The notes: generated from the letters alone by a model not told the origin. DNA of 19,262 nucleotides from Phycisphaerae bacterium (GCA_030448225.1 JAUJNJ010000101.1:2542-21803), one strand, 5' to 3'. Positions 1 through 7,255 are shown, numbered from the stretch's first letter. Program-made: numbers and translations.

Positions 1-540
1 CGGCCGGGGCGAAGTCGGGCCGTACGCGCGCTCGAGAGGTCGCGGAGGTCGATCTCGCGTTCTGCCGAACGCCGCGTCCGGCGTGCCGGTGGCCGCGTCG
101 ACCGACATGAGCCGGCCGTCGCTCAGGCCGAGCAACACGCGCCGCGCCGCCGGGTTTCCCGTCGCTCCAGTACGCCGCGCCGCGGTTGACGCCGCCTGAC
201 GCACGGATCTTGTTGGCCGCCCCCGCGTACGCCGAGCCGCCACAGCCGCGCCCCGTCGCCGCGTCGAAGGCGACGAGGTGCGTCGTGACCGTCGTCACGT
301 ACATCACCCCGTCGACGACGAGCGGCGTGCACTCGATCGTCTTGCCCGGTGCGGAGTCGCCGGTGCGGTACGTCCAGGCGACCTCGAGTAGGTTGACGTT
401 CTCGCGGTTGATCTGCGAGAGCGGCGAGTAACGGGTGCCCCCCGCGTCGTTCCCCACCGCGGGCCAGTTGGTGTCGGGAGGGGCAGAACGCGCGCGGTCG
501 CGGGGAACGGTACCATCGCGATAATAGCGGATAAACTCAT
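1..540 (-). CDS. PQQ-dependent dehydrogenase (quinoprotein), N-terminal part
   Basis: Partial gene whose C-terminus lies beyond the left window edge. Read across frames, the minus strand gives the opening of a PQQ beta-propeller dehydrogenase: NWPAVGNDAGGTRYSPL, then VAWTYRTGD, TPLVVDGVMYVTT, LVAFDAATG, GGVNRGAAYW and LSDGRLMSVDAATGTPD. This order is typical of the membrane-linked glucose/quinate dehydrogenase type, which oxidises sugars or alcohols in the periplasm using bound PQQ. The ATG at 540 begins a short hydrophobic stretch (SLSAIIAMV) that could be a signal peptide. It joins the propeller only if an indel is assumed near 475-485. Further frame changes lie near 265, 200 and 70. No clear Shine-Dalgarno precedes 540. 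The substrate cannot be told from this fragment. The family call is firm; the exact start is not. Confidence 0.85.
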
Positions 541-564
541 CCGGCAGACGAGCCGGCTTGCGGC

Positions 565-660
565 TTAGCCGTCCACGGTCCACACCTCGGTTCGCGAAGC
601 CGCGAGCGGCAACCCGTCGCCGCGAAAACCCGCGCCGATACGTCCCACGTTTCCCGTCAC
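565..660 (-). CDS. Possible 31-residue ORF with a good Shine-Dalgarno
   Basis: Between the stress-protein stop (689) and the dehydrogenase start (540), the minus strand holds GTG at 660-658 preceded at 5 nt by GGAGG (670-666). It runs 31 codons to TAA at 567-565. The peptide starts MTGNVGRIGAGF and ends TEVWTVDG; it has no membrane segment or known motif. The correctly spaced ribosome site is the only real support, and a chance match in GC-rich DNA is possible. It could be a leader peptide for the dehydrogenase or the remnant C-terminus of something longer. Confidence 0.2.
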   Translation of the reverse strand: MTGNVGRIGAGFRGDGLPLAASRTEVWTVDG

Positions 661-688
661 GACGTCCTCCGTCCGTTCCCGGATTCCC

Positions 689-1637
689 TCACCGGCTCTG
701 CCCGAACCGCACGACCTCCACCGAGCACGCCGCCCGCTGCGCGACGGCCGACGACACGCTGCCCAGCAGGAACCGCTCGACGCGCGACTGCCCCTTGGCG
801 CCGAGGAAGATGCAGTCGGCTCCCCACGACTCGGCCTCGGCCAGCGGCGGCGTGCTTCGGGTCGTCCTCGGGGTTGCGGTCGAGATGCGAGGCCCGGCGA
901 CGCGCAGTTCCTCGGCCGCGCGCGCGGCGGCCGTCGCCCAGGCGCCGGCGTCGGGCGCGAGCGGGCAGGGCAGCGGCGTGCCGCCGGGGACGCCGTAGGC
1001 CGCCGTCGCGGTCGTCAGCCGCAGATCCACCGCGATCACGACCCGCGCTCGCTCCCCGCGGGCCACCGGCGGGCGGCGACAGCAGCTGACGGCCGTCGCC
1101 GAGCCGGGCGAGCCGTCGACGCCGACGATCAGCTTCACCGGCCGCTCGGGCCGGCCGCGGCGGCCTGTCCGTCGCCGCAGCGGGCGACGCGCACCGAGCA
1201 GGGCGCTGTACGACAGCACCTTCTGCGACGCTGCCGAGCATGAGCTGCCCGAGCAGTGACCGCCCGTGCGACCCGACGACGACGAGGTCGGCCTTATACT
1301 CTCCGCCCGTGCACGACGCCCCACGCGGGCGAGTCGGCGTACGACTCGTGGTCGACCGACCACGCCGGGAACGATGCCGCGCACGCGATCGGCGGCCGAG
1401 CGGGCGAAGTCGTCGGCGCGGGTCGGCCGCCTCCTTCGCCAGTTCGCGCGCCCGCTGCACCTCGGGAACTGCTCGACCGCCGACGTCTCGACCGCCCCCG
1501 CGTCGCCCGGCGGCCGCAGGAACACCTCGGCCGCCGACACGACCAGCGCCCCCGCGTCCGGCGGCAGCCGCCCGCGCCAGGTCCGCGATGGCCACGTCCG
1601 CGCACTCCGACCCGTCGTAAGCGATGAGGACCTTCAT
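689..1637 (-). CDS. Tandem-domain universal stress protein (UspA family)
   Basis: The protein starts MKVLIAYDGSECADVAIADL, the standard beta1-alpha1 opening of a UspA domain. The first domain ends with VVVGSHGRSLLGQLMLGS and the second, starting VKLIVGVDGSPGSATAV, ends with GAKGQSRVERFLLGS. Both fit the G-2x-G-9x-G-S/T ATP-binding signature, so each half is expected to bind ATP. Total length of about 315 residues matches tandem Usp proteins, which are cytoplasmic and linked to starvation or stress survival. The stop is TGA at 691-689 after VEVVRFGQSR. At least four frame changes interrupt the reading (roughly 1540-1590, 1290, 1200 and 860), all repaired by single-base shifts. The start is supported by a -10-like TAGAAT 6 nt upstream and by no better upstream ATG. 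Confidence 0.88.
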
Positions 1638-1643
1638 GGAGGC

Positions 1644-1649
1644 ATTCTA
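1644..1649 (-). promoter_or_regulatory. -10-like hexamer directly before the usp start
   Basis: TAGAAT on the minus strand lies 6 nt before the ATG at 1637, so transcription would begin at or next to the start codon. The -35 is weak (GTTCCA or TTCCAT at 15-16 bp) and falls inside the CACGAAGG repeat arm. No Shine-Dalgarno is possible between hexamer and start. Confidence 0.4.
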
Positions 1650-1668
1650 CCTTCGAGGAAGGAAATGG

Positions 1669-1817
1669 AACCACGAAGGTACGAAGACACGAAGCGGTGG
1701 CGTGCGAGCACCGTGCGAGTCGTGCGCGTGAACAAGTGAGTCGGGAAAACCGTTCAGCAACAGGGCCGGCACGAAAGTTAGACGGCCCGCTCCGTCTCTT
1801 CGTGCCTTCGTGGTTCG
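1669..1817. repeat. Inverted pair of CACGAAGG-type repeats
   Basis: The left arm at about 1669-1698 reads GAACCACGAAGGTACGAAGA and onward; the right arm at about 1787-1817 is its near-perfect reverse complement (TCTTCGTGCCTTCGTGGTTC). The spacer is about 90 nt. The unit has the same 7-8 nt periodicity as the pair at 4149-4352, so the two loci belong to one dispersed family. The element lies between the stress-protein promoter and the C-terminal end of the small membrane protein gene and may act as a bidirectional hairpin or terminator. Confidence 0.75.
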
Positions 1818-1829
1818 ACGACGACTTCT

Positions 1830-2246
1830 TCTTCGCGACCCAAGCCGCGCCCGCCACTTCACCGCCAGGACGAGGAGACAGAACGCGACGACGGAGTCCC
1901 AGCCCCCACGCCAGGTCGCCGAGCCGGCTGGGGAGGACGAGGACGAAGTCCCTGCCCTTCACCAGGGCCGAGAAGCTGGAGACGCAGAACGGCATCATGA
2001 AGAGCCGAACGGTCGGCCAGAACCCCAGGCCGCCGCCGCGGCCTGGCTGGGCGAGGCGGTGGTGCTGACGTAGAGCGCCGAGGCCGATGATGCCGCTGAT
2101 CCCCAGCGACGTGAGCCAGAGGCTCAGGCTCGGGTCGAAGTAGCGCACGAGCACGACGAGGTACCAGATCAGGTAGCACCACAGCAGCAGGCGCCGCCGG
2201 ACAGGCGGGCGAGGTAAGTCATCAGCGCGCGGGGCGAGCGGATCAT
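1830..2246 (-). CDS. Small integral membrane protein of unknown function
   Basis: Read through three frame changes, the protein runs MIRSPRALMTYLARLSG, then LLLWCYLIWYLVVLVRYFD, SLWLTSLGISGIIGLALY, FWPTVRLFMMPFCVSSF and WDSVVAFCLLVLAVKW. This gives about four membrane segments, with a conserved-looking loop (SALVKGRDFVLVLPSRLGDLAWG) between the last two. The start chosen is the ATG at 2246. Breaks occur near 2190, 2080 and 1890. The C-terminus is basic (ARLGSRRRSRR) and its true stop is uncertain, because the frame runs into the repeat arm at 1787-1817; the end given is approximate. I do not recognise a named family. Neighbours (stress protein, lysis-like trio) give no functional clue. Confidence 0.6.
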
Positions 2247-2294
2247 CGCGGCGAGAGGATCGGAGAAGGCTGCTCGCGAGTCAAAGCCGCGCTG

Positions 2295-2422
2295 CCGTTT
2301 AGCCGCCGCTCGAAGAGCGGTGCTTGCCGAGAGTGCGTCGACGGTGAGGACCGACGGATCGGTTGACCCGCATCCTCACGCTTTGCCGATCAGAGCTCCG
2401 CTCTGCAGCGGCGGCTAAACGG
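2295..2422. repeat. Inverted repeat with perfect 16-bp arms
   Basis: CCGTTTAGCCGCCGCT at 2295-2310 is repeated in perfect inverse orientation at 2407-2422. The symmetry weakly continues inward (AGAGCGG on both sides). The 96-nt spacer has no coding signature. The gap 2247-2634 between the membrane protein and the next promoter holds this element and otherwise nothing recognisable. It could be a small non-autonomous mobile element or a structured RNA hairpin. Confidence 0.7.
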
Positions 2423-2634
2423 TGGGGGAAAGTCGCACGCGGAGATGCGCATTGCATTGCGCGACAGGAGGTCACCGCGGTTGTTCTACGTAGAAAGGTG
2501 CGACGTGCGGAAGTCGACCCTCTCTTCCAAACCGTTTCGGCGCGCTGCTCTGCAACACCACGCGTCCGCCCGCGCCGTGACTCCATCTATTCCGGCATAT
2601 TGCCACCAACGCCCCCGCCTTTCGCGGAAAATCG

Positions 2635-2663
2635 TTGACAAAGCGCGACAACGCTTGTTAGCA
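2635..2663 (+). promoter_or_regulatory. Strong sigma70-like promoter with a dyad in the spacer
   Basis: TTGACA (2635-2640) is a perfect -35. After 17 bp comes TTAGCA (2658-2663), a moderate -10. The spacer contains AAGCG-N6-CGCTT (2641-2656), extended by ACA/TGT on the flanks, so a repressor dimer could sit exactly between the two hexamers. It points at the holin-like gene 420 nt downstream. Confidence 0.55.
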
Positions 2664-2669
2664 TTCTGT

Positions 2670-2828
2670 TCGGTTTGCCGGCCGTGTGGTGACGTCTGGC
2701 GGATCTCGTCGGCGGGCGGGTCGCGCGGCGGCGGCGCCGGCCGGCGGCGGGACAGTCCGGACGTTCGAACGGGCCTGTGTGGTTCGGTGCCGCTGTAGGA
2801 GCGGGCGCCGGACGGCACGGGCTTTTTG
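2670..2828 (+). ncRNA. Candidate small RNA or attenuated leader
   Basis: Transcription from the 2635 promoter would start near 2670. At 2787-2818 there is GTGCCG-N20-CGGCAC followed by GGGCTTTTTG, a terminator-like hairpin plus T-run (T5 at 2823-2827). No convincing ORF lies between promoter and hairpin, and the rest of the leader (2829-3083) is also non-coding. It may be a roughly 155-nt RNA or an attenuator ahead of the lysis-like genes. The stem is short and its loop long, so this is tentative. Confidence 0.2.
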
Positions 2829-3083
2829 TTGCGCGCGCAGCCGAGGTGAGCCGGTGACCGTTCCCGCCCCTCTCGATCGTTCGCAACTTCTCCGGGCCGT
2901 CGCGCTCCCCCGACCGCCGTGGTCCCCCAAGCCGGCTCTCCTCGGCGCGACGGTCCGCGGCGGCGGCGGCGGCAGCACCTCCGATGTCGCGAACCGCCCC
3001 GCGGCACGACGTTGCGCGCACCGGCGTCCACCGTGATCGGTGCGTGTCCCCGACCCTTTTCCCCTTTTCCGGAGGTCCGCGCG

Positions 3084-3340
3084 ATGAACGAGACGAAACC
3101 CTGGTACGCGAGCGTCGGCGTGTGGGGCGCGGTGGTCGGGCTGATCGGCTCGACGCTGTCGCTGCTGAAAATCGAGGTCGACCCGGCGTTCCTCGACGAC
3201 TTGCGCGAGTGGCTCCTGTCGGCCGCCACGCTCGCCGGCACCGGCGCGGCTCTACGGCCGGCTGCGGGCGAGCCGCCGGATCGCGCTGCGACGCCGCCAG
3301 CGCGCCGCCGCCGCCGCCGCCGCTTCCGCCGCGACGGGCG
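3084..3340 (+). CDS. Holin-like small membrane protein
   Basis: The ATG at 3084 follows GGAGG (3071-3075) at 8 nt. The protein starts MNETKPWYASVGVWGAVVG, with one membrane segment (about residues 13-28), an LKIEVDPAFLDDLREWLLSA amphipathic stretch, and a second hydrophobic stretch (AATLAGTGAALYGRLRAS). The KPWYxSxxVWGxxVG opening, the short acidic middle and the ALYGRLRA end are familiar from small phage holin-type proteins in phages and prophages. Holins make pores in the inner membrane that release endolysin. A one-base frame change near 3250 must be repaired to read ALYGRLRAS. The basic, alanine-rich tail runs up to the next start at 3341 and its stop is not resolved. First gene of a co-oriented trio behind the 2635 promoter. 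Confidence 0.6.
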
Positions 3341-3578
3341 ATGTGCCTGCTCGCCTTCGCCCTGCTGCTGCTGCCGGCGCTGCTCGGCGGCGGCGGGTGT
3401 GCAGCCCTGCCCGGCGGCGCGGCGACGTCGCCGCCGCGGCCGACCGCGCGACCTACGAGGCGGTCGCGCTGGTACGCGGCGTACGTCACGCGCGACCCGT
3501 CGCTGAACGACGCAGCAGGCGCGGCTTGCCACCGCACGCTCGACGTGGCAACTCCGCGTCGAAGCGAACGATCGTTGA
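3341..3578 (+). CDS. Small spanin-like lipoprotein
   Basis: The ATG at 3341 starts MCLLAFALLLLPALLGGGGC, a hydrophobic signal followed by a cysteine near residue 20 that could be a lipobox. After repairing two or three single-base shifts the mature part reads ADRATYEAVA, RYAAYVTRDPSLNDA, QQARLATARSTWQLRVEAND and ends at TGA (3576-3578). The small size (about 80 residues), lipoprotein signal and charged helical mature part resemble Rz1-type or similar phage accessory lipoproteins, and the position directly after a holin-like gene supports this. Homology to a true spanin is not shown. The start overlaps the tail of the upstream gene, suggesting translational coupling. The alternative is an unrelated lipoprotein. 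Confidence 0.5.
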
Positions 3579-3803
3579 ACGAACCGACGGGGCCGTGCGG
3601 GTAAACGTCTGATTCAGCCCCGCGCGGGCATGTTCGGGATTCTCAGACTTGATTGGCCGCGGCGACGCGGCGCGCGGAGAAGACGACCACGTCACGCCGT
3701 AGCCGCTCCACGCTCTCCGCGGTCCGATCGTCTGCGTTCTTGTTCTTCGCAGTCACCGCGTCGGGCGACGCGGGCCTGAACGGGATCATCACGAGGAGAA
3801 CAT
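3579..3803 (+). other. Gap inside the lysis-like cluster
   Basis: There is no ORF with coding character. It contains GTCTGA (3607-3612) paired with TCAGAC (3643-3648) around an inner GCCC-N5-GGGC, a possible RNA hairpin without a T-run. Just before the next gene lies GAGGAG (3793-3798), the ribosome site for the ATG at 3804. Confidence 0.4.
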
Positions 3804-4133
3804 CATGCCGACGACGATGACCACCACCGAAGACGTTGCCGATCGCATCTTCCAATCGCTCGCCGAGCGACTGCACGATCTGTCGACTTTGTCGACGCGC
3901 ATCGGGAGTTGCTGCGGCTCTGCTGCCTCGACGCGGCCGAGCTTCAGCTCCGCGCGATGGCCGCCCCCGACACCGCCGACGCGCGGCTCGCGCTGCTGCG
4001 CGAGAAGGCGCACATCCACGCCCAGCTCGCCAGCTTCGCCGCCGCCGGCGCGACGCGCGTCAGTCAGGCGTTCTGGGAATCGGTGCGCGCCGCGGTCAAC
4101 GCGGGCGTGTCGATCGCCTTCGCGGCGCTGTGA
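3804..4133 (+). CDS. Small helical protein, third gene of the lysis-like cluster
   Basis: The ATG at 3804 has a strong GAGGAG 5 nt upstream. The reading is MPTTMTTTEDVADRIFQSLA, then after a frame change near 3890 VDAHRELLRLCCLDAAELQL, APDTADARLALLREKAHIHA, QLASFAAAGATRVSQAFWES and VRAAVNAGVSIAFAAL, stopping at TGA 4131-4133. About 109 residues, nearly all predicted helix, with a mildly hydrophobic C-terminal helix (AVNAGVSIAFAAL) that could associate with membrane. I do not recognise a family. Position and strand tie it to the holin-like and lipoprotein genes. It could be a lysis accessory factor or an unrelated small protein. Confidence 0.6.
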   Translation, partial: HADDDDHHRRRCRSHLPIARRATARSVDFVDAHRELLRLCCLDAAELQLRAMAAPDTADARLALLREKAHIHAQLASFAAAGATRVSQAFWESVRAAVNAGVSIAFAAL

Positions 4134-4148
4134 TGTCGGGCGTCTGAA

Positions 4149-4352
4149 AGAATCGAAGCACGGAGGCACGGAGGCACGAAGGCACGGAGGCACGGAGGTA
4201 AGAAGAGAAGTCGAACAATGGCGTATGCACGACGAGAGGCGGAGGAACGCCACCGGCGCGCGATCGCCCGTCACACTCCATTCTCTGTTTCCATCCCCTT
4301 TTCGACTTCTCCTCCTACCTCCGTGTCTCCGTGTCTCCGTGGTTCGATTCCT
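4149..4352. repeat. Inverted pair of 8-nt tandem arrays (GCACGGAG)
   Basis: The left arm (4158-4205) holds six near-identical 8-mers (GCACGGAG, one GCACGAAG, the last degenerate). The right arm (about 4303-4350) is the inverse, with about three units (CTCCGTGT). Symmetry extends beyond the arrays: AGAATCGAA lies outside the left array and its inverse outside the right, and AGAAGTCGAA is on both inner sides, so the whole pair is one palindromic element with an 80-90 nt loop. It fills the gap between the lysis-like cluster and the convergent PAP2 gene. Confidence 0.85.
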
Positions 4353-4379
4353 CTTCTTGGCCCGAGCCGCCCACCCGCC

Positions 4380-4952
4380 TCACGTCCACGGGAAGTAGCG
4401 CCACGTGACGTGGGCCAGGCCATAGCCGAGGGCGATGCCGCCGAGGACGTCGCTGGGCCAGTGGGCGTCGAGGATGTAGCGCAGGACGGCGCAGGTGAGG
4501 GCGAGCCCCCAGAACGTGGCGGCGGCCTGGGGGTACAGCAGCGTGAGCATCACCGACAGCGCGACGGCGCAGGCGCTGTGGCTCGACGGGAAGCTCTCGC
4601 GCCAGTTCGCGTGGCTGAAGCTCGGGCCGAGGAACTTGCCCGCGTTCTCGCGGCCGGGGCGCACGCGGCTGAACAGGCGCTTGAGGACCAGGTTCGCGAT
4701 CGACGTCCCCAGCACTGCGACGATCACCGCGACCCACGCCCGCGGCCGGCCCCGGTCGAGTTGCAGCACGAGCAGCGCGACGACGGCCGTGCAGACGGCC
4801 TGCCCGTACTGCGCCAGCCACCGCGTCTCGCGCTTCACGTCCCCCTTCATCTCCAGCGAGAGCGTCGTCCGCAGCCCCCGACACTCCAGAATCATGAGCA
4901 GCGCAGACCCCGCGAGCAGACCCAGTAACAACGGCAGGCTGAAGTGAACCAT
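4380..4952 (-). CDS. PAP2-family membrane phosphatase
   Basis: An intact 190-residue ORF. Membrane segments lie at about 5-22, 52-66, 72-90, 126-140, 147-161 and 169-183. The phosphatase signature is complete: K91-x6-R98-P99 (KRLFSRVRP), P122-S-S-H125 (FPSSHS, with Ser where PSGH is usual), and R158-x5-H164-x3-D168 (RYILDAHWPSD). His125 and His164 would be the general acid and the nucleophile. Such enzymes remove phosphate from lipid phosphates such as undecaprenyl pyrophosphate or phosphatidate at the outer face of the inner membrane. This fits next to envelope glycosyltransferases, although the gene is on the opposite strand. One of few genes left of 15 kb without frame breaks. Confidence 0.93.
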   Translation of the reverse strand: MVHFSLPLLLGLLAGSALLMILECRGLRTTLSLEMKGDVKRETRWLAQYGQAVCTAVVALLVLQLDRGRPRAWVAVIVAVLGTSIANLVLKRLFSRVRPGRENAGKFLGPSFSHANWRESFPSSHSACAVALSVMLTLLYPQAAATFWGLALTCAVLRYILDAHWPSDVLGGIALGYGLAHVTWRYFPWT

Positions 4953-4964
4953 GTGGCGGCACGG

Positions 4965-4992
4965 ATTGTGGGCGCGGCGGCCCGTTGGTCAA
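4965..4992 (-). promoter_or_regulatory. Promoter of the PAP2 gene
   Basis: On the minus strand TTGACC (4992-4987) and CACAAT (4970-4965) are separated by 16 bp, 12 nt before the ATG at 4952. The -35 directly abuts the G-run tract beginning at 4993. Confidence 0.5.
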
Positions 4993-5075
4993 GGGAGCGG
5001 GCGGGGGGAGTGGGGAGTGGGGAGTCGGAAGCGTGGAGGGTGGTGGAGTGGTGGGGTGGTGGAGTGAGGTGGACG
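4993..5075 (+). repeat. G-rich tract with a G-quadruplex motif
   Basis: The plus strand carries G-runs at 4993-4995, 4999-5001, 5003-5008, 5012-5015 and 5019-5022, with loops AGC, C, AGT and AGT. These satisfy the standard G3+ N1-7 quadruplex rule. It continues as GTGGAGG/GGTGGAG purine repeats to about 5075. The rest of the gap 4953-5283 shows no coding signal. Confidence 0.7.
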
Positions 5076-5247
5076 GGTGCCGTTTCGCGGCCGGCCCGCA
5101 GGGCCGGGATCGGAACGGATGGCCCGCGTCGCATGGCACAACGGAAGCTTCGCGCGGAGTTTCGCGTGACATCGCTTTCCACGAAGTTCACCCGTCGGGA
5201 ATCCGACCGCTTCCCGCGTCGCCCGCTTCGTGTCGCTTTTGGGGTGC

Positions 5248-5275
5248 TTGTAGATCGGGTGATTCCTCCTAAGGT
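5248..5275 (+). promoter_or_regulatory. Promoter-like pair before the GT39 gene
   Basis: TTGTAG (5248-5253), 16-bp spacer, TAAGGT (5270-5275). Only 8 nt separate the -10 from the ATG at 5284, so the transcript would be leaderless or nearly so. Confidence 0.45.
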
Positions 5276-5283
5276 AGCCCCCG

Positions 5284-7255
5284 ATGTTGTCCCCTGTCGG
5301 GGCGCGCGTGCGGATCGCGCTTCTCATCTTGACCGCCTTCGGGGTGTACCTCGTCGGGAACGGGTCGGTCGGGCTGTTCGACCGGGACGAGCCGCGCTAC
5401 GCGCAGTGCTCGCGCGAGATGCTCTACGGCAGCCCGGAGCACCCGGGGCCGGACTTCGTCGTCCCCCGCCACCTCGGCCAGACGCGCTACGCCAAGCCGG
5501 TCTTCATCTACTGGTGCCAGGCGGCGGCGATGCGCGTCCTCGACGACACCGCCTTCGCCGCCCGGCTGCCGTCGGCGATCGCGATGCCGCTGACGCTCTC
5601 GCTCGTGGCCGCGGGCGCGGGGCGGCGGGCCGGGCGGCGGCGGGCGGCGTGGACGGTCTTCGTGCTGGCGACGTCGGCGATGGTGCTGATTGCCGCCAAG
5701 GCCTGCCTCACCGACAGCGTACTGCTCCTGTCCACGACGTTTGCCCAGGGCGCGCTCTACCTCCTGTGGCGACGGCGCGGCGGCTCGTGGACACCGTGGA
5801 TCGTCCTCGGCGTCGCCGTCGGCTTCGCGGGGCTGACGAAGGGCCCGGTCATCCTCGGCGTGATCGGGATGACGCTCCTGGCACTGCTCGGCCTGAACGG
5901 CCTCGACCTGTGGATGGCTCGACGTCGGGCCCGCGGGGAGAACACCGTCGGCGCCGCTCGAATGCAGAACGAAGCCAACGTGGCGGGTGCCTCAACGGTG
6001 CGATCGGGCACGTCGATCCATCAGCATCACGCGCAGGCGACCGGCCCTAGAGATTCGCGTGACGACGCGACCGACACCGGCGGTGGAGCCGTCTCCCCGC
6101 CGGGAGTCGTGCAAAACGAAGCCAACGCGGGGCGGGCACTGTTGGAAGCCAGCATCGGTCGGCGTGACGTCACGCGGCGCGCCGGCGGGCACGCATCCGG
6201 CACGAAGCCGCCGTCGCGGTGCAGAACCCCAACGCTCGCCGCCCTGACGTGGCTCACCCGGCCCGCGTCGCCGTCGCCATTCTCACCCGCTCGTGGTGGC
6301 GATCGTCGTCGGGCCGTGGCTGTACCTCGTGCAGCAGCGTGAGCCGTCGTTCCTGGCGACGTCGATCTCGCACGACGTGGTGCGGCGGATGCGGTCGGGG
6401 CTCGAGGGCACGCGGGGCCGCCAGGATATCACTTGGCGACGATCTGGGGCACGTACCTGCCGTGGAGCGTGCTGCTGCCGATGTCGCTCGTCTTCGCGTT
6501 CAAGCGGCGGCACGTCCCGCAGATCCGCTTCGCGCTGGCGGCGGTCGCGGGGCCGTGGCTGATGTTCGAGCTCGTGCAGACGAAGCTGCCGCACTACCTG
6601 CTGCCGGTCTTCCCGTTCCTCGCGTTCCTCACCGCCGACGCGATCGTCCGCTGCCTGCGCGGGCAATACGGCGACCTCCTGCGGTCGGCGATGGTGACGG
6701 CCGTCGGCGCTGGACCGTCGCGCTTGGCGGGCCTGAGCCTCCTGCCTCTGGCGGCGTCGATCTGGTTCGGCAACTCGATCGTCCCCGCGGCCGTCGCCCT
6801 CGGCGGGGGCATCGCCTACGTCGCCGTCGCGTTCTGGCTCTTCCGCCGCCGCCGGCCCGCCGCCGGGCTGCTGGCGATGGGCGCGGCATGCTCGTGGTCT
6901 GGCTGCTGCTCTGGACCGTCTACCTGCCCCACGCGGCGTACCTGCAGACCTCCCGCCGCGTCGCCGACGTGCTGATCGCCGAGGCCGCGACCGGCCCGAA
7001 CGAGGTGATCATGCTCGACTACGGAGCCGAGCCTCGCGTTCTACCAGGGCGGCACGATCCGCGAGCGTCGGCGATGGAACTGAGCGACGAGGTGATCGAC
7101 GCCGCCCCGACGTGGATCGTCCTCACGCGCGGCGTGTGGGACGACCCGCTCAGCTCCCCCGCGACCGGCTCCGCGCCGTCGCGGAGTTCGACGGGGTTGG
7201 CCTACGCGAACGAGATGCGCGCGTGAAGGTGATCGTCGCGCGGAAGGCGCGGTAG
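5284..7255 (+). CDS. GT39/ArnT-like membrane glycosyltransferase (PMT_2 type)
   Basis: The protein starts MLSPVGARVRIALLILTAFG with a first membrane helix, followed by the family hallmark FDRDEPRYAQ (acidic DE pair in the first periplasmic loop) and YAKPVFIYW. These are typical of enzymes that move a sugar from a polyprenyl-phosphate carrier to lipid or protein. Several more helices follow (AWTVFVLATSAMVLIAAKA, TPWIVLGVAVGFAGL, MTLLALLGL). About 350 bp (5930-6285) then read in frame but look foreign and contain three dispersed repeats. Membrane coding resumes with VVAIVVGPWLYLVQQREPSF, WGTYLPWSVLLPMSLVFAF, LVQTKLPHYLLPVFPFLAFL and WLLLWTVYLPHAAYL, to a soluble end (VKVIVARKAR, stop 7253-7255). 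Frame changes occur near 6290, 6430, 6890, 7030 and 7170. Substrate unknown. Confidence 0.85.
5961..6241 (+). repeat. Cluster of three GAACGAAGCCAACG-type repeats inside the GT39 gene
   Basis: TGCAGAACGAAGCCAACG at 5964-5980 recurs as TGCAAAACGAAGCCAACG at about 6110-6128 and as a degenerate TGCAGAACCCCAACG at about 6220-6234. Translated in the gene frame these give QNEAN, QNEAN and a broken copy. I recall such QNEAN/CKTKP peptides as spurious translations of intergenic repeats in planctomycete genomes. Here they sit in an open frame between two membrane helices. Confidence 0.7.

Noticed and set aside
2486..3537. Long arginine- and alanine-rich minus-strand ORFs opposite the lysis-like cluster
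   Set aside because: They are low complexity, typical of antisense frames in GC-rich DNA, have no ribosome site, and conflict with plus-strand genes that have good Shine-Dalgarno sites.
4158..4205. CRISPR-like short direct repeats
   Set aside because: Units are 8 nt, contiguous and without spacers; this is a tandem array in a palindromic element.
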